Shown here: positions 17,484-26,960 of the stretch, one piece after another
Layout of the letters: the number at the start of each line of letters is the position of its first letter
Numbering within the stretch: position 1 is the stretch's first letter
From: Streptomyces asiaticus
Lineage (GTDB): Bacteria; Actinomycetota; Actinomycetes; Streptomycetales; Streptomycetaceae
DNA length: 64,000 nt
Direction of reading: 5' to 3'
Assembly (NCBI RefSeq): GCF_018138715.1
Contig: NZ_JAGSHX010000006.1
Location: 3,348,001-3,412,000 of the forward strand
The notes under the pieces: model-generated
Seen by the model: the letters and a program-made list of their open reading frames with translations, nothing else
Databases searched by the model: none
What the model was told of the DNA's origin: nothing
Program-made: the position numbers and the translations under genes

Positions 17484-18347
17484 ATGGCAGCACGACGAGG
17501 TGCTACGTTCCGCCGCCGGGAACTCGGTAAAGAGCTTCGGCGCCTGCGCGAGAAGAACGGCCTCACCATCCTGGAGGCGGCCAAGGGGCTCGGGTGCTCG
17601 GAGGCCAAGCTCAGCCGGGTGGAGACCGGTAATAACAGCCTCCCCCGTGTCGCCGACATGGAGGCGCTGCTGGACCGCTACGGCATCACGGACATCGATG
17701 ACCGAGAGACCCTGCTGACACTCCACCGCGACTCGCTCACCAGGGATTGGTGGACCCCTTACCGCAATGTGATGCCATCGGGCCTACACACATTCATCGG
17801 GCTGGAGATGGACGCCCGTGCGATGCGCGCCTGGAATGCGCAGGTCGTCTTCGGGCTGTTGCAGACCGAGAACTATGCGCGGGCGATGTTCATGACCGCG
17901 AAGCCCGTCGAGGAGACGACAACGGCGTTCGTGGAGGACAACACGCGCGTACGAATGGAACGCCAGCAAGTCATCACACGCCGGGACGACCCACTTGAAC
18001 TTCGGGATGTCCTGGACGAGTCGGCGCTCCGCCGAATCATCGGTGGCCCGGAGATCATGCGGGAGCAGTACGAGGCCGTCGCCGAGTTGTGCAGTCTCGA
18101 CAACGTGACCGTCCAAGTCCTGCCACAGTCTCTGGCCACGTACAGGGCAGAGGACAACTTCATCGTTCTTGATTTCGACGGCGGCCTCGACTCAGTCGTC
18201 GCGCTCGACAACAGCACCAACAGCTACACCGATAAGAAGGGTGAGGTCTGGAAACACAATCGCCGCTTCGATGCCATGCGCGAGGGCGCGCTACCTCCGA
18301 CGGAAACGCCTCGCTTCCTCAAAGAACTAGCACGAGAGTTGGTCTAG
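17484..18347 (+). CDS. XRE-family regulator with DUF5753 domain (WhiJ-like)
   Basis: A 287-aa regulator: helix-turn-helix at residues ~10-60 (ELGKELRRLREKNGLTILE, then SEAKLSRVETGNN), then the DUF5753 ligand/partner domain with the typical LQTENYARAM, RQQVITRRDDPLEL and RAEDNFIVLDF segments. ATG 17484 is chosen because GGAGGG stands 7 nt before it; an in-frame ATG at 17382 would add an unrelated stretch. The DUF397 gene starts 2 nt after the stop. Known pairs of this type modulate development or antibiotic production in Streptomyces; the target here cannot be named. Confidence 0.9.
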   Translation: MAARRGATFRRRELGKELRRLREKNGLTILEAAKGLGCSEAKLSRVETGNNSLPRVADMEALLDRYGITDIDDRETLLTLHRDSLTRDWWTPYRNVMPSGLHTFIGLEMDARAMRAWNAQVVFGLLQTENYARAMFMTAKPVEETTTAFVEDNTRVRMERQQVITRRDDPLELRDVLDESALRRIIGGPEIMREQYEAVAELCSLDNVTVQVLPQSLATYRAEDNFIVLDFDGGLDSVVALDNSTNSYTDKKGEVWKHNRRFDAMREGALPPTETPRFLKELARELV

Positions 18348-18349
18348 CC

Positions 18350-18559
18350 ATGAACGTCCGTAAAGAAGCTACCTGGTTCAAGTCGAGCTACAGCGGTCAA
18401 GAGCCGAGCGCCTGCATAGAGATCGCAAACCTGACCACCGCCGTCGGCGTCCGCGACTCAAAGGACGAGACCGGCCCCGCCCTCCTCATACCCCCCGCCG
18501 CATGGGCCGAGTTCGTGAGCGGCGTCCGGACGGGGCGGCTCGGCCGCCCCATCGAGTAG
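18350..18559 (+). CDS. DUF397 small protein
   Basis: A 69-aa protein with the standard DUF397 outline: TWFKSSYSG near the N-terminus, CIEIA, VGVRDSKDETGPALL, and a C-terminal WAEFVSGVRTG. It is encoded 2 nt after the XRE gene and is almost always its partner. It has no DNA-binding motif and probably modulates the XRE protein by direct contact (family knowledge plus inference). Confidence 0.9.
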   Translation: MNVRKEATWFKSSYSGQEPSACIEIANLTTAVGVRDSKDETGPALLIPPAAWAEFVSGVRTGRLGRPIE

Positions 18560-18590
18560 CCGCAGGCCGCGCGAGCGCACCCGCACACGA

Positions 18591-18627
18591 CGGGGCCGGT
18601 GGACGCTCTTCGCGACCACCGGCCCCG
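18591..18627. terminator. Hairpin terminator between DUF397 and cebR
   Basis: Arms 18591-18602 (CGGGGCCGGTGG) and 18616-18627 are exact complements over 12 bp, with three more pairs inside the loop. It lies between two convergent genes and can serve both. Confidence 0.8.
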
Positions 18628-18641
18628 CACCCATTAATGCC

Positions 18642-19688
18642 TCAGGACGACTCCCGCCGCACCAGCTGCGTCGGCAGCACCATCTGTGGCCGCTTGGCCG
18701 TGCGGTCCGAGCGCCCCGCGATCTCCTCCAGCAGCACCCGCACCATCGCCCGGCCCATCTCCTCCGTGGCCTGCCGGACGCTCGTGAGCGGAGGGTCCAT
18801 ATGGCGGGCGACCGCCGAGTCCTCGAAGCCGACCAGCGCCACATCGTCCGGGACGCGGCGCCCGTTCCCGCGCAGCACCTGACGGGCGCCCGCGGCCATC
18901 ACGTCCGACGCGGCGAAGACCCCGTCCAGGTCCGGGCGCTGGCTCAGCAGCTGACGCATCGCCCGGCGGCCGCCCTCCTCGGTGAAGTCCGCGGACGCCA
19001 CCAGCTCCGCCGCCACCTCCCGGCCCGCCGCCCGGACCGCGGCGTGGTAGCCCTCCAGGCGGCACTGCGCGACATACATGTCCAGCGGGCCGGTGATGGT
19101 GGCGACCGTCTCGCGGCCGCGGCCGATGAGGTGCTCCACGGCGGACTGGGCGCCGCCGGTGTTGTCCGAGTCGACGTACGGGACCGATTCATGCGCCGAA
19201 CGGCGGCCGCTCAGCACCGCGGGCATCTCGATCTGCTCCAGCAGATCCGGCAGCGGATCGTCCGCGTGGACGGAGACCAGCAGCACCCCGTCGACCCGGT
19301 GCGCGGAGAGGTAGTCCGCGAGCCGCTGCCGTTCCTTGGGGGTGCGGATGAGGGTGAGCAGCAGCTGGAGATCGGTGTCGGCGAGTTCGGCGCCGACGCC
19401 GCGGATGATGTCGGAGAAGTACGGTTCGGCGAAGAGCCGGGTCTCGGGCTCGGGGATGACCAGGGCGACGGCGTCGGCACGGTTGGCGGCGAGGGCGCGG
19501 GCCACCCGGTTCGGCACATAGCCGAGTTCGGCGACGGCCTGCTCGACGGCCGTGCGGGTGCGGTCGCTGACCCGGGGCGAACCGTTGATCACCCGGGACA
19601 CGGTGCCGCGACCGACTCCGGCGCGGGCCGCCACCTCCTCGAGGGTCGGCCGTCCCCGCCCCGCACCATGCCGCCGCGTTCCTGCCAT
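18642..19688 (-). CDS. cebR: LacI-family repressor of cellulose/cello-oligosaccharide genes
   Basis: A 348-aa LacI/GalR regulator with HTH PTLEEVAARAGVGRGTVSRV and hinge helix NRVARALAANRAD, followed by a periplasmic-binding-type effector domain (residues ~70-340). It is divergent from cebEFG-bglC with a perfect CebR box between them, the arrangement of known cebR genes; cellobiose is the established kind of effector. ATG 19688 gives the family-length N-terminus; an upstream in-frame start at 19790 would add 34 unrelated residues. Four boxes in the window imply control of its neighbours and of the GH48, GH5 and GH6 genes 9 kb away. Confidence 0.93.
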   Translation of the reverse strand: MAGTRRHGAGRGRPTLEEVAARAGVGRGTVSRVINGSPRVSDRTRTAVEQAVAELGYVPNRVARALAANRADAVALVIPEPETRLFAEPYFSDIIRGVGAELADTDLQLLLTLIRTPKERQRLADYLSAHRVDGVLLVSVHADDPLPDLLEQIEMPAVLSGRRSAHESVPYVDSDNTGGAQSAVEHLIGRGRETVATITGPLDMYVAQCRLEGYHAAVRAAGREVAAELVASADFTEEGGRRAMRQLLSQRPDLDGVFAASDVMAAGARQVLRGNGRRVPDDVALVGFEDSAVARHMDPPLTSVRQATEEMGRAMVRVLLEEIAGRSDRTAKRPQMVLPTQLVRRESS

Positions 19689-19837
19689 ATCGCGCCTCCA
19701 GCCGTCCATGCCCAGCAGCTCCAACCCCCCGAATGGGCGGCTGCGGGGACATTCAACAGCAGTGTGGTTTCGGGAAGTTGTTTCGCGCACTCCCTTGACA
19801 CCCCAGCGGGGAGCCGCGACCCTTCAACACATCAATC

Positions 19838-19851
19838 TGGGAGCGCTCCCA
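19838..19851. promoter_or_regulatory. CebR operator upstream of cebE
   Basis: TGGGAGCGCTCCCA, a perfect 14-bp palindrome in the 278-bp cebR-cebE intergenic region, 116 bp before the cebE start and 149 bp before the cebR start. It could govern both promoters. Confidence 0.92.
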
Positions 19852-19966
19852 CCGTACCTGAGCCATACACAACCCGCACGATGCCCACCCGACTCGATGC
19901 ATCTCAAAGAGCCATGTATCACCACTTTTGGCCGGAACCCGTTGGGCGGGGCGCTAGGAGGACGGA

Positions 19967-21301
19967 ATGCGCAGGAACACTGGTAGTCACCGCAGCAGAG
20001 CCGTGGTCCTCGCGGCCGTCGCCGCTTTAGGAGCGGGGGTGCTCAGCGGGTGCGCCGATGACGGCGACGACGGATCCGCCGGCTCGTCCGGCGGCGGCGA
20101 CAGCAAGGGCAAGACGGTGGTGACCGTCGGCACGTACGGCGTCATGGGTTTCAAGCAGGCCGGGCTCTATGACGAGTACACAAAGCTGCACCCCGATATC
20201 AAGATCGAAGAGAATGTGATCGATCCGGCCTCGAACTACTACCCGCAGCTGCTCACCCATCTCGGCTCGGGCAGCGGGCTCGCCGACATCCAGGCGGTCG
20301 AGGTGGGCAACATCAATGAGGTCACCACCACCCAGGCCGACAAGTTCGTTGATCTTTCGAAGGCGGACGGCGTCAAAAAAGAGAACTTCCTCGACTGGAA
20401 GTGGGCGCAGGCCACCGCCAAGGACGGCAAGACGATCGGCCTCGGCACGGACGTGGGCCCGATGGCGATCTGCTACCGCAAGGACCTCTTCCAGCAGGCC
20501 GGGCTCCCGGCCGACCGTGACGCGGTCTCCGCGCTCTGGGCGGGCGACTGGCAGAAGTACCTCGACGCCGGCAAGAAGTACGCGAAGAAGGCGCCGGGCG
20601 GAGCCGCGTTCCTGGACTCGGCCGGCGGACTGTTCAACGCGGCGGTCTCCGGCGGCTCGGAGGTCTACTACGACAAGAGCGGGAAGCCCATCTACAAGGA
20701 CGGCCCGGCCGTCAAGAAGGCGTGGAAGCTGGCGACCGACGCGTCCGCGTCCAAACTCTCCGCCAAGCTCCAGGAGTTCACCAAGCCCTGGCAGCAGGCG
20801 CTCGCCAACGGCAAGTTCGCCACCGTCTCCTGCCCGGCCTGGATGCTCGGCCAGATCAAGGAGTACGCCGGGGACAAGTACAAGGGCAAGTGGGACGTCG
20901 CGGCCGCCCCCCAGCCCGCCAACTGGGGCGGCTCCTTCCTCTCCGTGCCGCAGGCGGCGAAGAACAAGGACGAGGCGGTCAAGCTCGCCACCTGGCTGAC
21001 CGCGCCCGAGCAGCAGGCCAAGCTCTTCGAGAAGCAGGCGAGCTTCCCCAGCGCCCAGGCCGCGTACAGCCTTCCCCAGGTGGCCGACGCCAAGCTCCCC
21101 TACTTCAACAACGCGCCCATCGGCAAGATCTTCTCCCAGGCCGCGAAGGACAGTCCGACGCAGGTCCTGGGCCCGAAGGACGCCATCATCAAGCAGAACT
21201 TCACCGATGTCGGCCTGCTCCAGGTCGAGCAGCAGGGCAAGTCCGCCGCCGAAGGCTGGAAGGCCGCGATCAAGACGAACGACAACGCGCTGGACCAGTG
21301 A
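19967..21301 (+). CDS. cebE: Cellobiose/cellotriose ABC importer, lipoprotein binding component
   Basis: A 444-aa solute-binding lipoprotein. The signal ends in the lipobox VLSGC (Cys29 lipidated), then a Gly/Ser/Asp linker and a cluster B (SBP_bac_1) fold starting KTVVTVGTYGVMGF. It anchors on the outer membrane face and delivers cello-oligosaccharides to CebF/CebG. The gene for the ATPase (MsiK in known systems) is not in the locus, as is normal for this family. The stop is followed after 7 nt by cebF. Transcription is expected to be repressed by CebR at the box 116 bp upstream. Confidence 0.93.
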   Translation: MRRNTGSHRSRAVVLAAVAALGAGVLSGCADDGDDGSAGSSGGGDSKGKTVVTVGTYGVMGFKQAGLYDEYTKLHPDIKIEENVIDPASNYYPQLLTHLGSGSGLADIQAVEVGNINEVTTTQADKFVDLSKADGVKKENFLDWKWAQATAKDGKTIGLGTDVGPMAICYRKDLFQQAGLPADRDAVSALWAGDWQKYLDAGKKYAKKAPGGAAFLDSAGGLFNAAVSGGSEVYYDKSGKPIYKDGPAVKKAWKLATDASASKLSAKLQEFTKPWQQALANGKFATVSCPAWMLGQIKEYAGDKYKGKWDVAAAPQPANWGGSFLSVPQAAKNKDEAVKLATWLTAPEQQAKLFEKQASFPSAQAAYSLPQVADAKLPYFNNAPIGKIFSQAAKDSPTQVLGPKDAIIKQNFTDVGLLQVEQQGKSAAEGWKAAIKTNDNALDQ

Positions 21302-21308
21302 CCTGGAC

Positions 21309-22334
21309 ATGACCGCACCTTCCGGTTTCACCCCTGATACGGCCGCGCCCCCCGCAGGGCAGGGGGGCGCGGCCCCGCGCGCCGCGACCGCGCCGGCGCC
21401 CGACCCGGCCGAGCAGCGGCGTCGCGACCGGCGCAGCCGCCGCTACCGCTGGGATGTGCGATGGAGCCCGTACGCCTTCGTCGCCCCCTTCTTCGTCTTC
21501 TTCGCCGCCTTCGGCCTCTTCCCGCTGCTCTACACCGGGTGGGCCTCGCTGCACCAGGTGGAGCTCACCAGCCCCACCCATATGGAGTGGGCGGGGTGGC
21601 ACAACTACTCCAGGCTGTGGGAAGACGAGTTCTTCTGGAAAGCGCTGCGGAACACCTTCACCATCGGGGTGATCTCCACCGTTCCCCAGCTGATGATGGC
21701 CCTCGGGATCGCGCATCTGCTCAACTACCGGCTGCGTGCCTCGATGTTCTTCCGGGTGGCGATCCTCACCCCGTACGCCACCTCCGTCGCCGCCGCCACG
21801 CTGGTGTTCGCGCTGCTCTTCGGGCATGACTACGGCATGGTCAACTGGTCCCTGGGGCTGGTCGGACTGGACGGCATCGACTGGCAGAACGGCACCTGGA
21901 CCTCGCAGATCGCGGTCTCCACGATCGTCATCTGGCGGTGGACCGGTTACAACGCGCTGATCTACCTGGCCGCCATGCAGGCCGTGCCGAACGATCTGTA
22001 CGAGTCGGCGGCGCTGGACGGGGCCTCGCGCTGGAAGCAGTTCCTGCATGTCACCGTCCCGTCGCTGCGGCCCACCATCCTCTTCACGGTCGTCGTCTCC
22101 ACGATCGGGGCCACCCAGCTCTTCGGTGAGCCGCTGCTGTTCAACACCGCGGGGACGGCCACCGGCGGCGCCGATCACCAGTACCAGACGCTCGGCCTGT
22201 ACATGTACGAGCAGGGCTGGGTGAACCTGCACCTCGGCCGGGCCTCCGCCATCGCCTGGACGATGTTCCTGATCCTGCTGCTGATCGCCGCGGCCAACGC
22301 GCTGTTCGCGCGGCGGCTGCGAAAGAGCCAGTGA
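21309..22334 (+). CDS. cebF: Cello-oligosaccharide ABC importer permease 1
   Basis: A 341-aa MalF-type permease. After a Pro/Ala-rich cytoplasmic N-terminus (~50 residues) come six membrane helices (first: YAFVAPFFVFFAAFGLFPLL). The EAA loop is at YESAALDGASRWKQFLHVTVP, where the ATPase docks. ATG 21309 is 7 nt after cebE. The end overlaps the GTG that could start cebG, so the permeases are translated together. Confidence 0.93.
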   Translation: MTAPSGFTPDTAAPPAGQGGAAPRAATAPAPDPAEQRRRDRRSRRYRWDVRWSPYAFVAPFFVFFAAFGLFPLLYTGWASLHQVELTSPTHMEWAGWHNYSRLWEDEFFWKALRNTFTIGVISTVPQLMMALGIAHLLNYRLRASMFFRVAILTPYATSVAAATLVFALLFGHDYGMVNWSLGLVGLDGIDWQNGTWTSQIAVSTIVIWRWTGYNALIYLAAMQAVPNDLYESAALDGASRWKQFLHVTVPSLRPTILFTVVVSTIGATQLFGEPLLFNTAGTATGGADHQYQTLGLYMYEQGWVNLHLGRASAIAWTMFLILLLIAAANALFARRLRKSQ

Positions 22335-22351
22335 GGGAGACGAGGAGAACC

Positions 22352-23266
22352 ATGAGCGCCACTGTCTCTTCCCGGCAGCCACTCGATCCGGCAGCTCCCG
22401 CGCGCACCACTCCGCGGGGTGAGAAGGGCCGCGGCCGAGCGGGCAGGCAGCTGCACGGGGGCAAGATCACCTACGCCGTGCTGATCCTGTTCACCATCGG
22501 CTCGCTCTTCCCACTGGTGTGGACCGCCATCGCCGCCTCCCGCACCAACACCCGGCTGGCCCAGACACCTCCTCCCCTGTGGTTCGGCGGGAACCTCTTC
22601 AACAACCTGGACAAGGCGTGGAACGGCGCCAACATGGGCACCGCGCTGCTCAACACGACGGTGGTGGCGGGCACGGTCGCGGCGTCGACCGTGCTGTTCT
22701 CGACCATCGCGGGCTTCGCCTTCGCCAAGCTGCGCTTCCGCTTCAAGAACATCCTGCTGATGCTCACCATCGGGACGATGATGGTGCCGCCCCAGCTCAG
22801 CGTGGTGCCGCTGTACATGATGGTGGCCAAGCTGGAGTGGACCGACCAGCTCCAGGCGGTCATCGTGCCGACGCTCGTCAGCGCCTTCGGGGTCTTCTTC
22901 ATGCGGCAGTACCTCTCCCAGGCGCTGCCGACCGAGCTGATCGAGGCGGCGCGGATGGACGGCGCGAGCAGCCTGCGGATCATCTGGCATGTGGTCTTCC
23001 CGGCTGCGCGTCCGGCGATGGCGGTGCTGGGGATGCTCACCTTCGTCCAGTCGTGGAACGACTTCTTCTGGCCGTTCATCGCGCTCACCCAGAACGGCAA
23101 CCCGACCATGCAGGTGGCACTGACCGGTCTGAGCCGGGGATACACCCCGGATCAATCACTGATCATGGCGGGGGCGCTGCTGGGCACCCTGCCGCTGCTG
23201 ATCGCCTTCGTCCTCTTCGGCAAGCAGATTGTGGGGGGCATCATGCAGGGCGCGGTCAAGGGCTGA
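22352..23266 (+). CDS. cebG: Cello-oligosaccharide ABC importer permease 2
   Basis: A 304-aa MalG-type permease with six helices (first: [20 protein letters not shown]) and the EAA loop [24 protein letters not shown] 22352 has GAGGAG 4 nt upstream; the alternative GTG 22331 overlaps the cebF stop. It forms the channel with CebF. The 80 bp to bglC contain a CebR box overlapping the bglC start. Confidence 0.92.
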   Translation: MSATVSSRQPLDPAAPARTTPRGEKGRGRAGRQLHGGKITYAVLILFTIGSLFPLVWTAIAASRTNTRLAQTPPPLWFGGNLFNNLDKAWNGANMGTALLNTTVVAGTVAASTVLFSTIAGFAFAKLRFRFKNILLMLTIGTMMVPPQLSVVPLYMMVAKLEWTDQLQAVIVPTLVSAFGVFFMRQYLSQALPTELIEAARMDGASSLRIIWHVVFPAARPAMAVLGMLTFVQSWNDFFWPFIALTQNGNPTMQVALTGLSRGYTPDQSLIMAGALLGTLPLLIAFVLFGKQIVGGIMQGAVKG

Positions 23267-23333
23267 GCGGCCCGCCACCACCACTCCGTCCTCCTCCTCG
23301 TTTCGCCCCGTTTCCCCTCCCCACGACCTCGAA

Positions 23334-23347
23334 TGGGAGCGCTTCCA
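23334..23347. promoter_or_regulatory. CebR-type operator overlapping the bglC start codon
   Basis: TGGGAGCGCTTCCA; its last A is the A of the bglC ATG (23347). The GGGAG inside the operator is also the only purine-rich stretch at ribosome-binding-site distance, so the same bases seem to serve both as operator and as translation signal. Confidence 0.82.
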
Positions 23348-24753
23348 TGACTCTTACCTTCCCGCCCGGATTCCTGTGGGGCGCGGCCTCGGCCGCCTAT
23401 CAGGTCGAGGGCGCCGCCCAGGAGGACGGCCGCACCCCCTCCATCTGGGACACCTTCAGCCACACCCCCGGCAGGGTGCTCGCCGGTGACACCGGTGATG
23501 TGGCGGTGGACCACTACCACCGCTTCCGCGAGGACGTCCGGCTGATGGCGGAGCTGAACCTGGGGGCGTACCGCTTCTCGGTGTCCTGGTCACGGGTGCA
23601 GCCGACCGGCCGGGGCCCGGCCGTGCAGCGCGGGCTCGACTTCTACCGCTCTCTGGTGGACGAGCTGCTGGGCGCGGGCATCCAGCCGGTGGTCACCCTC
23701 TACCACTGGGACCTCCCCCAGGAGCTGGAGAACGCAGGCGGGTGGCCGGAGCGCGAGACCGCCGAGCGGTTCGCCGAGTACGCGGGCATCGTGGCGGAGG
23801 CGCTGGGCGACCGCGTCGAGTTCTGGACCACCCTCAACGAGCCGTGGTGCAGCGCCTTCCTCGGCTATGGCTCGGGGGTGCACGCCCCGGGCCGCACCGA
23901 GCGGCTGGCCCCGCTGCGCGCCGCTCACCACCTGAACCTCGCCCATGGCCTGGGCGCCCAGGCGCTGCGCGCCGCGCTCCCCGCCCGCGCGCAGCTCGCC
24001 ATCAGCCTCAACCCGGCCGTGGTCCGGCCGCTCAGCGACAAGCCCGAGGACCAGGACGCGGCGCGGCGTATCGACGCGCTGGCCAATCGCGTCTTCACCG
24101 GGCCGCTGCTGCGCGGTGCGTACCCCAGCGACCTGATCAAGGACACCGCCTCGATCACCGACTGGTCGTTCGTCCGCGATGGCGATCTGGCCGTCATCAA
24201 GCACCCCCTGGACGCGCTGGGCATCAATTACTACACACCGTCATTGGTATCAGCCGCCACCGACAACGACGGCTCGCCCGCCCGTCACGACGGCCACGGC
24301 GCCAGCGCCCACTCCCCGTGGCCGGGCTCGGAGCGGGTGGCGTTCCACCAGACCCCGGGCGAGCGCACCGAGATGGGCTGGACCATCGACCCGACCGGGC
24401 TGCACGACCTGCTGATGCGCTACAGCCGTGAGGCGCCGGGCGTACCGCTGTACATCACCGAGAACGGCGCCGCGTTCGACGACAAACCGGACGCGGAGGG
24501 CGCGGTCCACGACCCGCGGCGGATCGACTACCTCCGGGCCCATCTGGCCGTGGCCCACCAGGCCATCGCGGACGGCGCCGATCTGCGCGGCTACTTCCTC
24601 TGGTCGCTGATGGACAACTTCGAATGGGCGTACGGCTACAGCAAGCGCTTCGGCGCGGTCTACGTCGACTATCCGACGCAGGCCCGGGTACCGAAGTCCA
24701 GCGCCCGCTGGTACGCCCGGGTGGCCCGCACCGGAGAGCTTCCGGCGGCCTGA
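23347..24753 (+). CDS. bglC: Intracellular GH1 beta-glucosidase
   Basis: A 468-aa GH1 enzyme without a signal peptide. It starts [19 protein letters not shown]; the acid/base Glu is in TTLNEPW and the nucleophile Glu in [24 protein letters not shown] closes the active site. It hydrolyses imported cellobiose and short cello-oligosaccharides to glucose and, by lowering the inducer, also resets CebR control (established for the family). It is the last gene of the ceb operon and is followed by a strong terminator. The start codon overlaps a CebR operator. Confidence 0.94.
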   Translation: MTLTFPPGFLWGAASAAYQVEGAAQEDGRTPSIWDTFSHTPGRVLAGDTGDVAVDHYHRFREDVRLMAELNLGAYRFSVSWSRVQPTGRGPAVQRGLDFYRSLVDELLGAGIQPVVTLYHWDLPQELENAGGWPERETAERFAEYAGIVAEALGDRVEFWTTLNEPWCSAFLGYGSGVHAPGRTERLAPLRAAHHLNLAHGLGAQALRAALPARAQLAISLNPAVVRPLSDKPEDQDAARRIDALANRVFTGPLLRGAYPSDLIKDTASITDWSFVRDGDLAVIKHPLDALGINYYTPSLVSAATDNDGSPARHDGHGASAHSPWPGSERVAFHQTPGERTEMGWTIDPTGLHDLLMRYSREAPGVPLYITENGAAFDDKPDAEGAVHDPRRIDYLRAHLAVAHQAIADGADLRGYFLWSLMDNFEWAYGYSKRFGAVYVDYPTQARVPKSSARWYARVARTGELPAA

Positions 24754-24765
24754 CCGGGGCCCGAG

Positions 24766-24805
24766 TCCACGGCGCCGCCCGCTGGGGGGCGGGCGGCGCC
24801 GTGGA
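24766..24805. terminator. Strong hairpin terminator after bglC
   Basis: Arms 24766-24782 and 24789-24805 are perfectly complementary over 17 bp around a 6-nt G-rich loop, 13 bp after the bglC stop. It ends the ceb operon. Confidence 0.9.
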
Positions 24806-24933
24806 TGGCGGCGGAGGCGGGCACCCGGGCGCAAGCCGGCCGGGGTGTTCTTCCTTCAATGGGGTTACGCCCTGATCCACCCGGCGGAAGGACGCCGTCA
24901 TCCGCGGAGAATGCCTGGTAAACCCATTGAGAC

Positions 24934-26625
24934 ATGAGAGCATTTCCGGAGCGCCGGCAGAGGTTCCGCGATGAGCCATCCGGTCGGCGCGCGCCCGCCG
25001 GAAAAGGCGAGGCCCTCGCCGACTGGTTCGACGGCCGGGTGGGCCTCTTCACGATGGCCAAGGCCAATCTGCGTAAGGTCTTTCCCGACCACTGGTCCTT
25101 TCTGATCGGCGAGATCGCCCTCTATACGTTCGTCATCATCATTCTGACCGGTGTCTATCTGACCCTGTTCTTCAAACCGGCGATGAATGAGGTGATCTAC
25201 GACGGCCGCTGGACGCCGCTGAACGGCATCCGCATGTCGCAGGCGTACGCGTCCACGCTGGACATCAGCTTCGATGTGCGCGGCGGACTGCTGATGCGGC
25301 AGGTTCACCACTGGGCGGCGATCGTCTTCATCGCCAGCATGATCGTCCATATGATGCGGACGTTCTTCAACGGCGTCTTCCGCAAACCGCGCGAGATCAA
25401 CTGGCTGTCCGGCGCCGGTCTGCTGATCCTCGGGATGTTCGACGGCTTCATGGGCTATTCACTGCCCGACGATCTGCTGTCCGGCACCGGTCTGCGCTTC
25501 ATGGAGGGCGCGATCCTGTCCATCCCGATCGTCGGCACGTATCTGTCGTTCTTCTTCTTCGACGGCCAGTTCCCGGGAACGGCGGTCGTGCCACGGCTGT
25601 TCACCGTGCATGTGCTGCTCATTCCGGGCATCATGCTCGGGCTGCTGGCGCTCCATATGATCCTGCTCGTCTATCACAAGCACACCCATCACCCGGGGCC
25701 CGGAAAGAAGAACATGAATATCGTGGGGCCGCCCCTTTGGCCGGTCTATGTGGCCAAGTCCGGCGGATTCTTCTTCCTGGTCTTCGGCGTCACCACCCTG
25801 ATGTCGGCCATCGCCCAGATCAATCCGGTATGGTCCTACGGCCCCTACCGGCCCGACCAGGTGTCCACCGACGCCCAGCCCGACTGGTACATGGGCTATT
25901 CCGAAGGGCTGATCCGGCTGATGCCGGGCTGGGAGATCAATCTCTGGGGCCACACCCTGGTGCTCGGGGTGCTGATCCCGTTCCTGGTCTTCCCCACGGT
26001 GCTGCTGGTCATCTGGCTCTATCCGTTCCTGGAGGCATGGATCACCGGGGACCGGCGCGAGCACCATCTCAATCAGCGCCCACGCAACGCCCCGACCCGC
26101 ACCGCGTTCGGCGCCGCCTGGATCGCCCTCTACGCGGTGCTGCTGGCGGGTGGCGGCAATGACCTCATCGCCACCCACTTCCAGCTGTCGATCAACGCGA
26201 TCACCTGGACCTGCCGGATCGGCTTCTTCGTGGTGCCGGTCGTGGTCTTCGTGATCACCAAGCGGATCTGTCTGGGCCTCCAGCACAAGGATCGGCAGAA
26301 GCTGCTGCACGGGCGCGAGACCGGCATCATTCAGCGGCTGCCGCACGGCGAGTACGTCGAGGTGCACGAGCCGCTCTCGCCCGGGGAGAAGTACACGCTG
26401 ACCGCGTATGAGCAGTATCTGCCGCTGGAGCTGCCGCCGTCGGTCGACGAGGCCGGGGTCGCCCGGAAGCTCTCCTTCAAGGAGCGGCTGCGGGTCTCGC
26501 TGTCCCGGAGCTACTTCGGGCGCGACGGGCAGGTCGCCAAGGTCACGAAGGAGCAGGTGGCGGAGCACGAGGAGCATGAGGCGGAGGAGGCGGGGGAGCG
26601 GGCGGAGGAACCGCAGCGGCCGTAG
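24934..26625 (+). CDS. Orphan cytochrome bc1 cytochrome b (QcrB-like)
   Basis: A 563-aa membrane protein with about nine helices. The four bis-His haem ligands are visible in QVHHWAAIVFIASMIVHMMR and in FTVHVLLIPG with LALHMILLVYHKH. The Qo-site motif PDWY is in AQPDWYMGYSEG. The soluble C-terminal tail ends in an acidic Glu-rich stretch. It resembles the actinobacterial QcrB of the bc1-aa3 supercomplex, but no qcrA, qcrC or ctaE is adjacent, so this is a solitary paralogue. It might replace the housekeeping subunit under special conditions (inference). ATG 24934 is the first plausible start; conservation begins near residue 28. Confidence 0.88.
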   Translation: MRAFPERRQRFRDEPSGRRAPAGKGEALADWFDGRVGLFTMAKANLRKVFPDHWSFLIGEIALYTFVIIILTGVYLTLFFKPAMNEVIYDGRWTPLNGIRMSQAYASTLDISFDVRGGLLMRQVHHWAAIVFIASMIVHMMRTFFNGVFRKPREINWLSGAGLLILGMFDGFMGYSLPDDLLSGTGLRFMEGAILSIPIVGTYLSFFFFDGQFPGTAVVPRLFTVHVLLIPGIMLGLLALHMILLVYHKHTHHPGPGKKNMNIVGPPLWPVYVAKSGGFFFLVFGVTTLMSAIAQINPVWSYGPYRPDQVSTDAQPDWYMGYSEGLIRLMPGWEINLWGHTLVLGVLIPFLVFPTVLLVIWLYPFLEAWITGDRREHHLNQRPRNAPTRTAFGAAWIALYAVLLAGGGNDLIATHFQLSINAITWTCRIGFFVVPVVVFVITKRICLGLQHKDRQKLLHGRETGIIQRLPHGEYVEVHEPLSPGEKYTLTAYEQYLPLELPPSVDEAGVARKLSFKERLRVSLSRSYFGRDGQVAKVTKEQVAEHEEHEAEEAGERAEEPQRP

Positions 26626-26935
26626 GGGGTGTCCGACGGTACGCGTACGCCTGCGGCGGGCTGCTTTCCCCCTACCCGCCCCTTCCCTCAACTGGGGCTC
26701 CGCCCCAGACCCCGCTCCTCAATCGCCGGAGGGGCTGGATGGTGGGGCTTGGCCCCGGACCCCGCCGCTCGAACTCCCCCAGCTACCGCTGGGAGGTGCC
26801 CCCTGGAGGGGCTGGGAGGCGGGGCTCCGCCGCAGACCCCGGGATCCAGGGGCGGAGCCCCTGCCACGCGGCGGAGCCGCATATCGAGGCTTCGGGAAGG
26901 GGCGGGGAGGGGAAAGCATCGGGCCGCCGGACACG
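26626..26935. repeat. GC-rich intergenic repeat, copy 1
   Basis: Beginning right after the cytochrome b stop, this stretch matches the one at 30976-31290 over several modules: a CGGTACGCGTACGCCTGCGG segment, a small hairpin CTGGGGCTCCGCCCCAG, a GCCGGAGGGGCTGGA segment, and a CCCAGCTACCGCTGGG hairpin. It has no convincing coding content on either strand. Together with the terminator to its right it fills the 435 bp between the cytochrome b and chitinase genes. Confidence 0.75.
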
Positions 26936-26960
26936 CCGCAGGGCGCCAGGGCGATGGAAA

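Noticed and set aside
18801..20030. A 409-codon plus-strand frame across cebR and its promoter region
   Set aside because: It is the mirror frame of cebR and crosses the cebR-cebE operator region; no family features.
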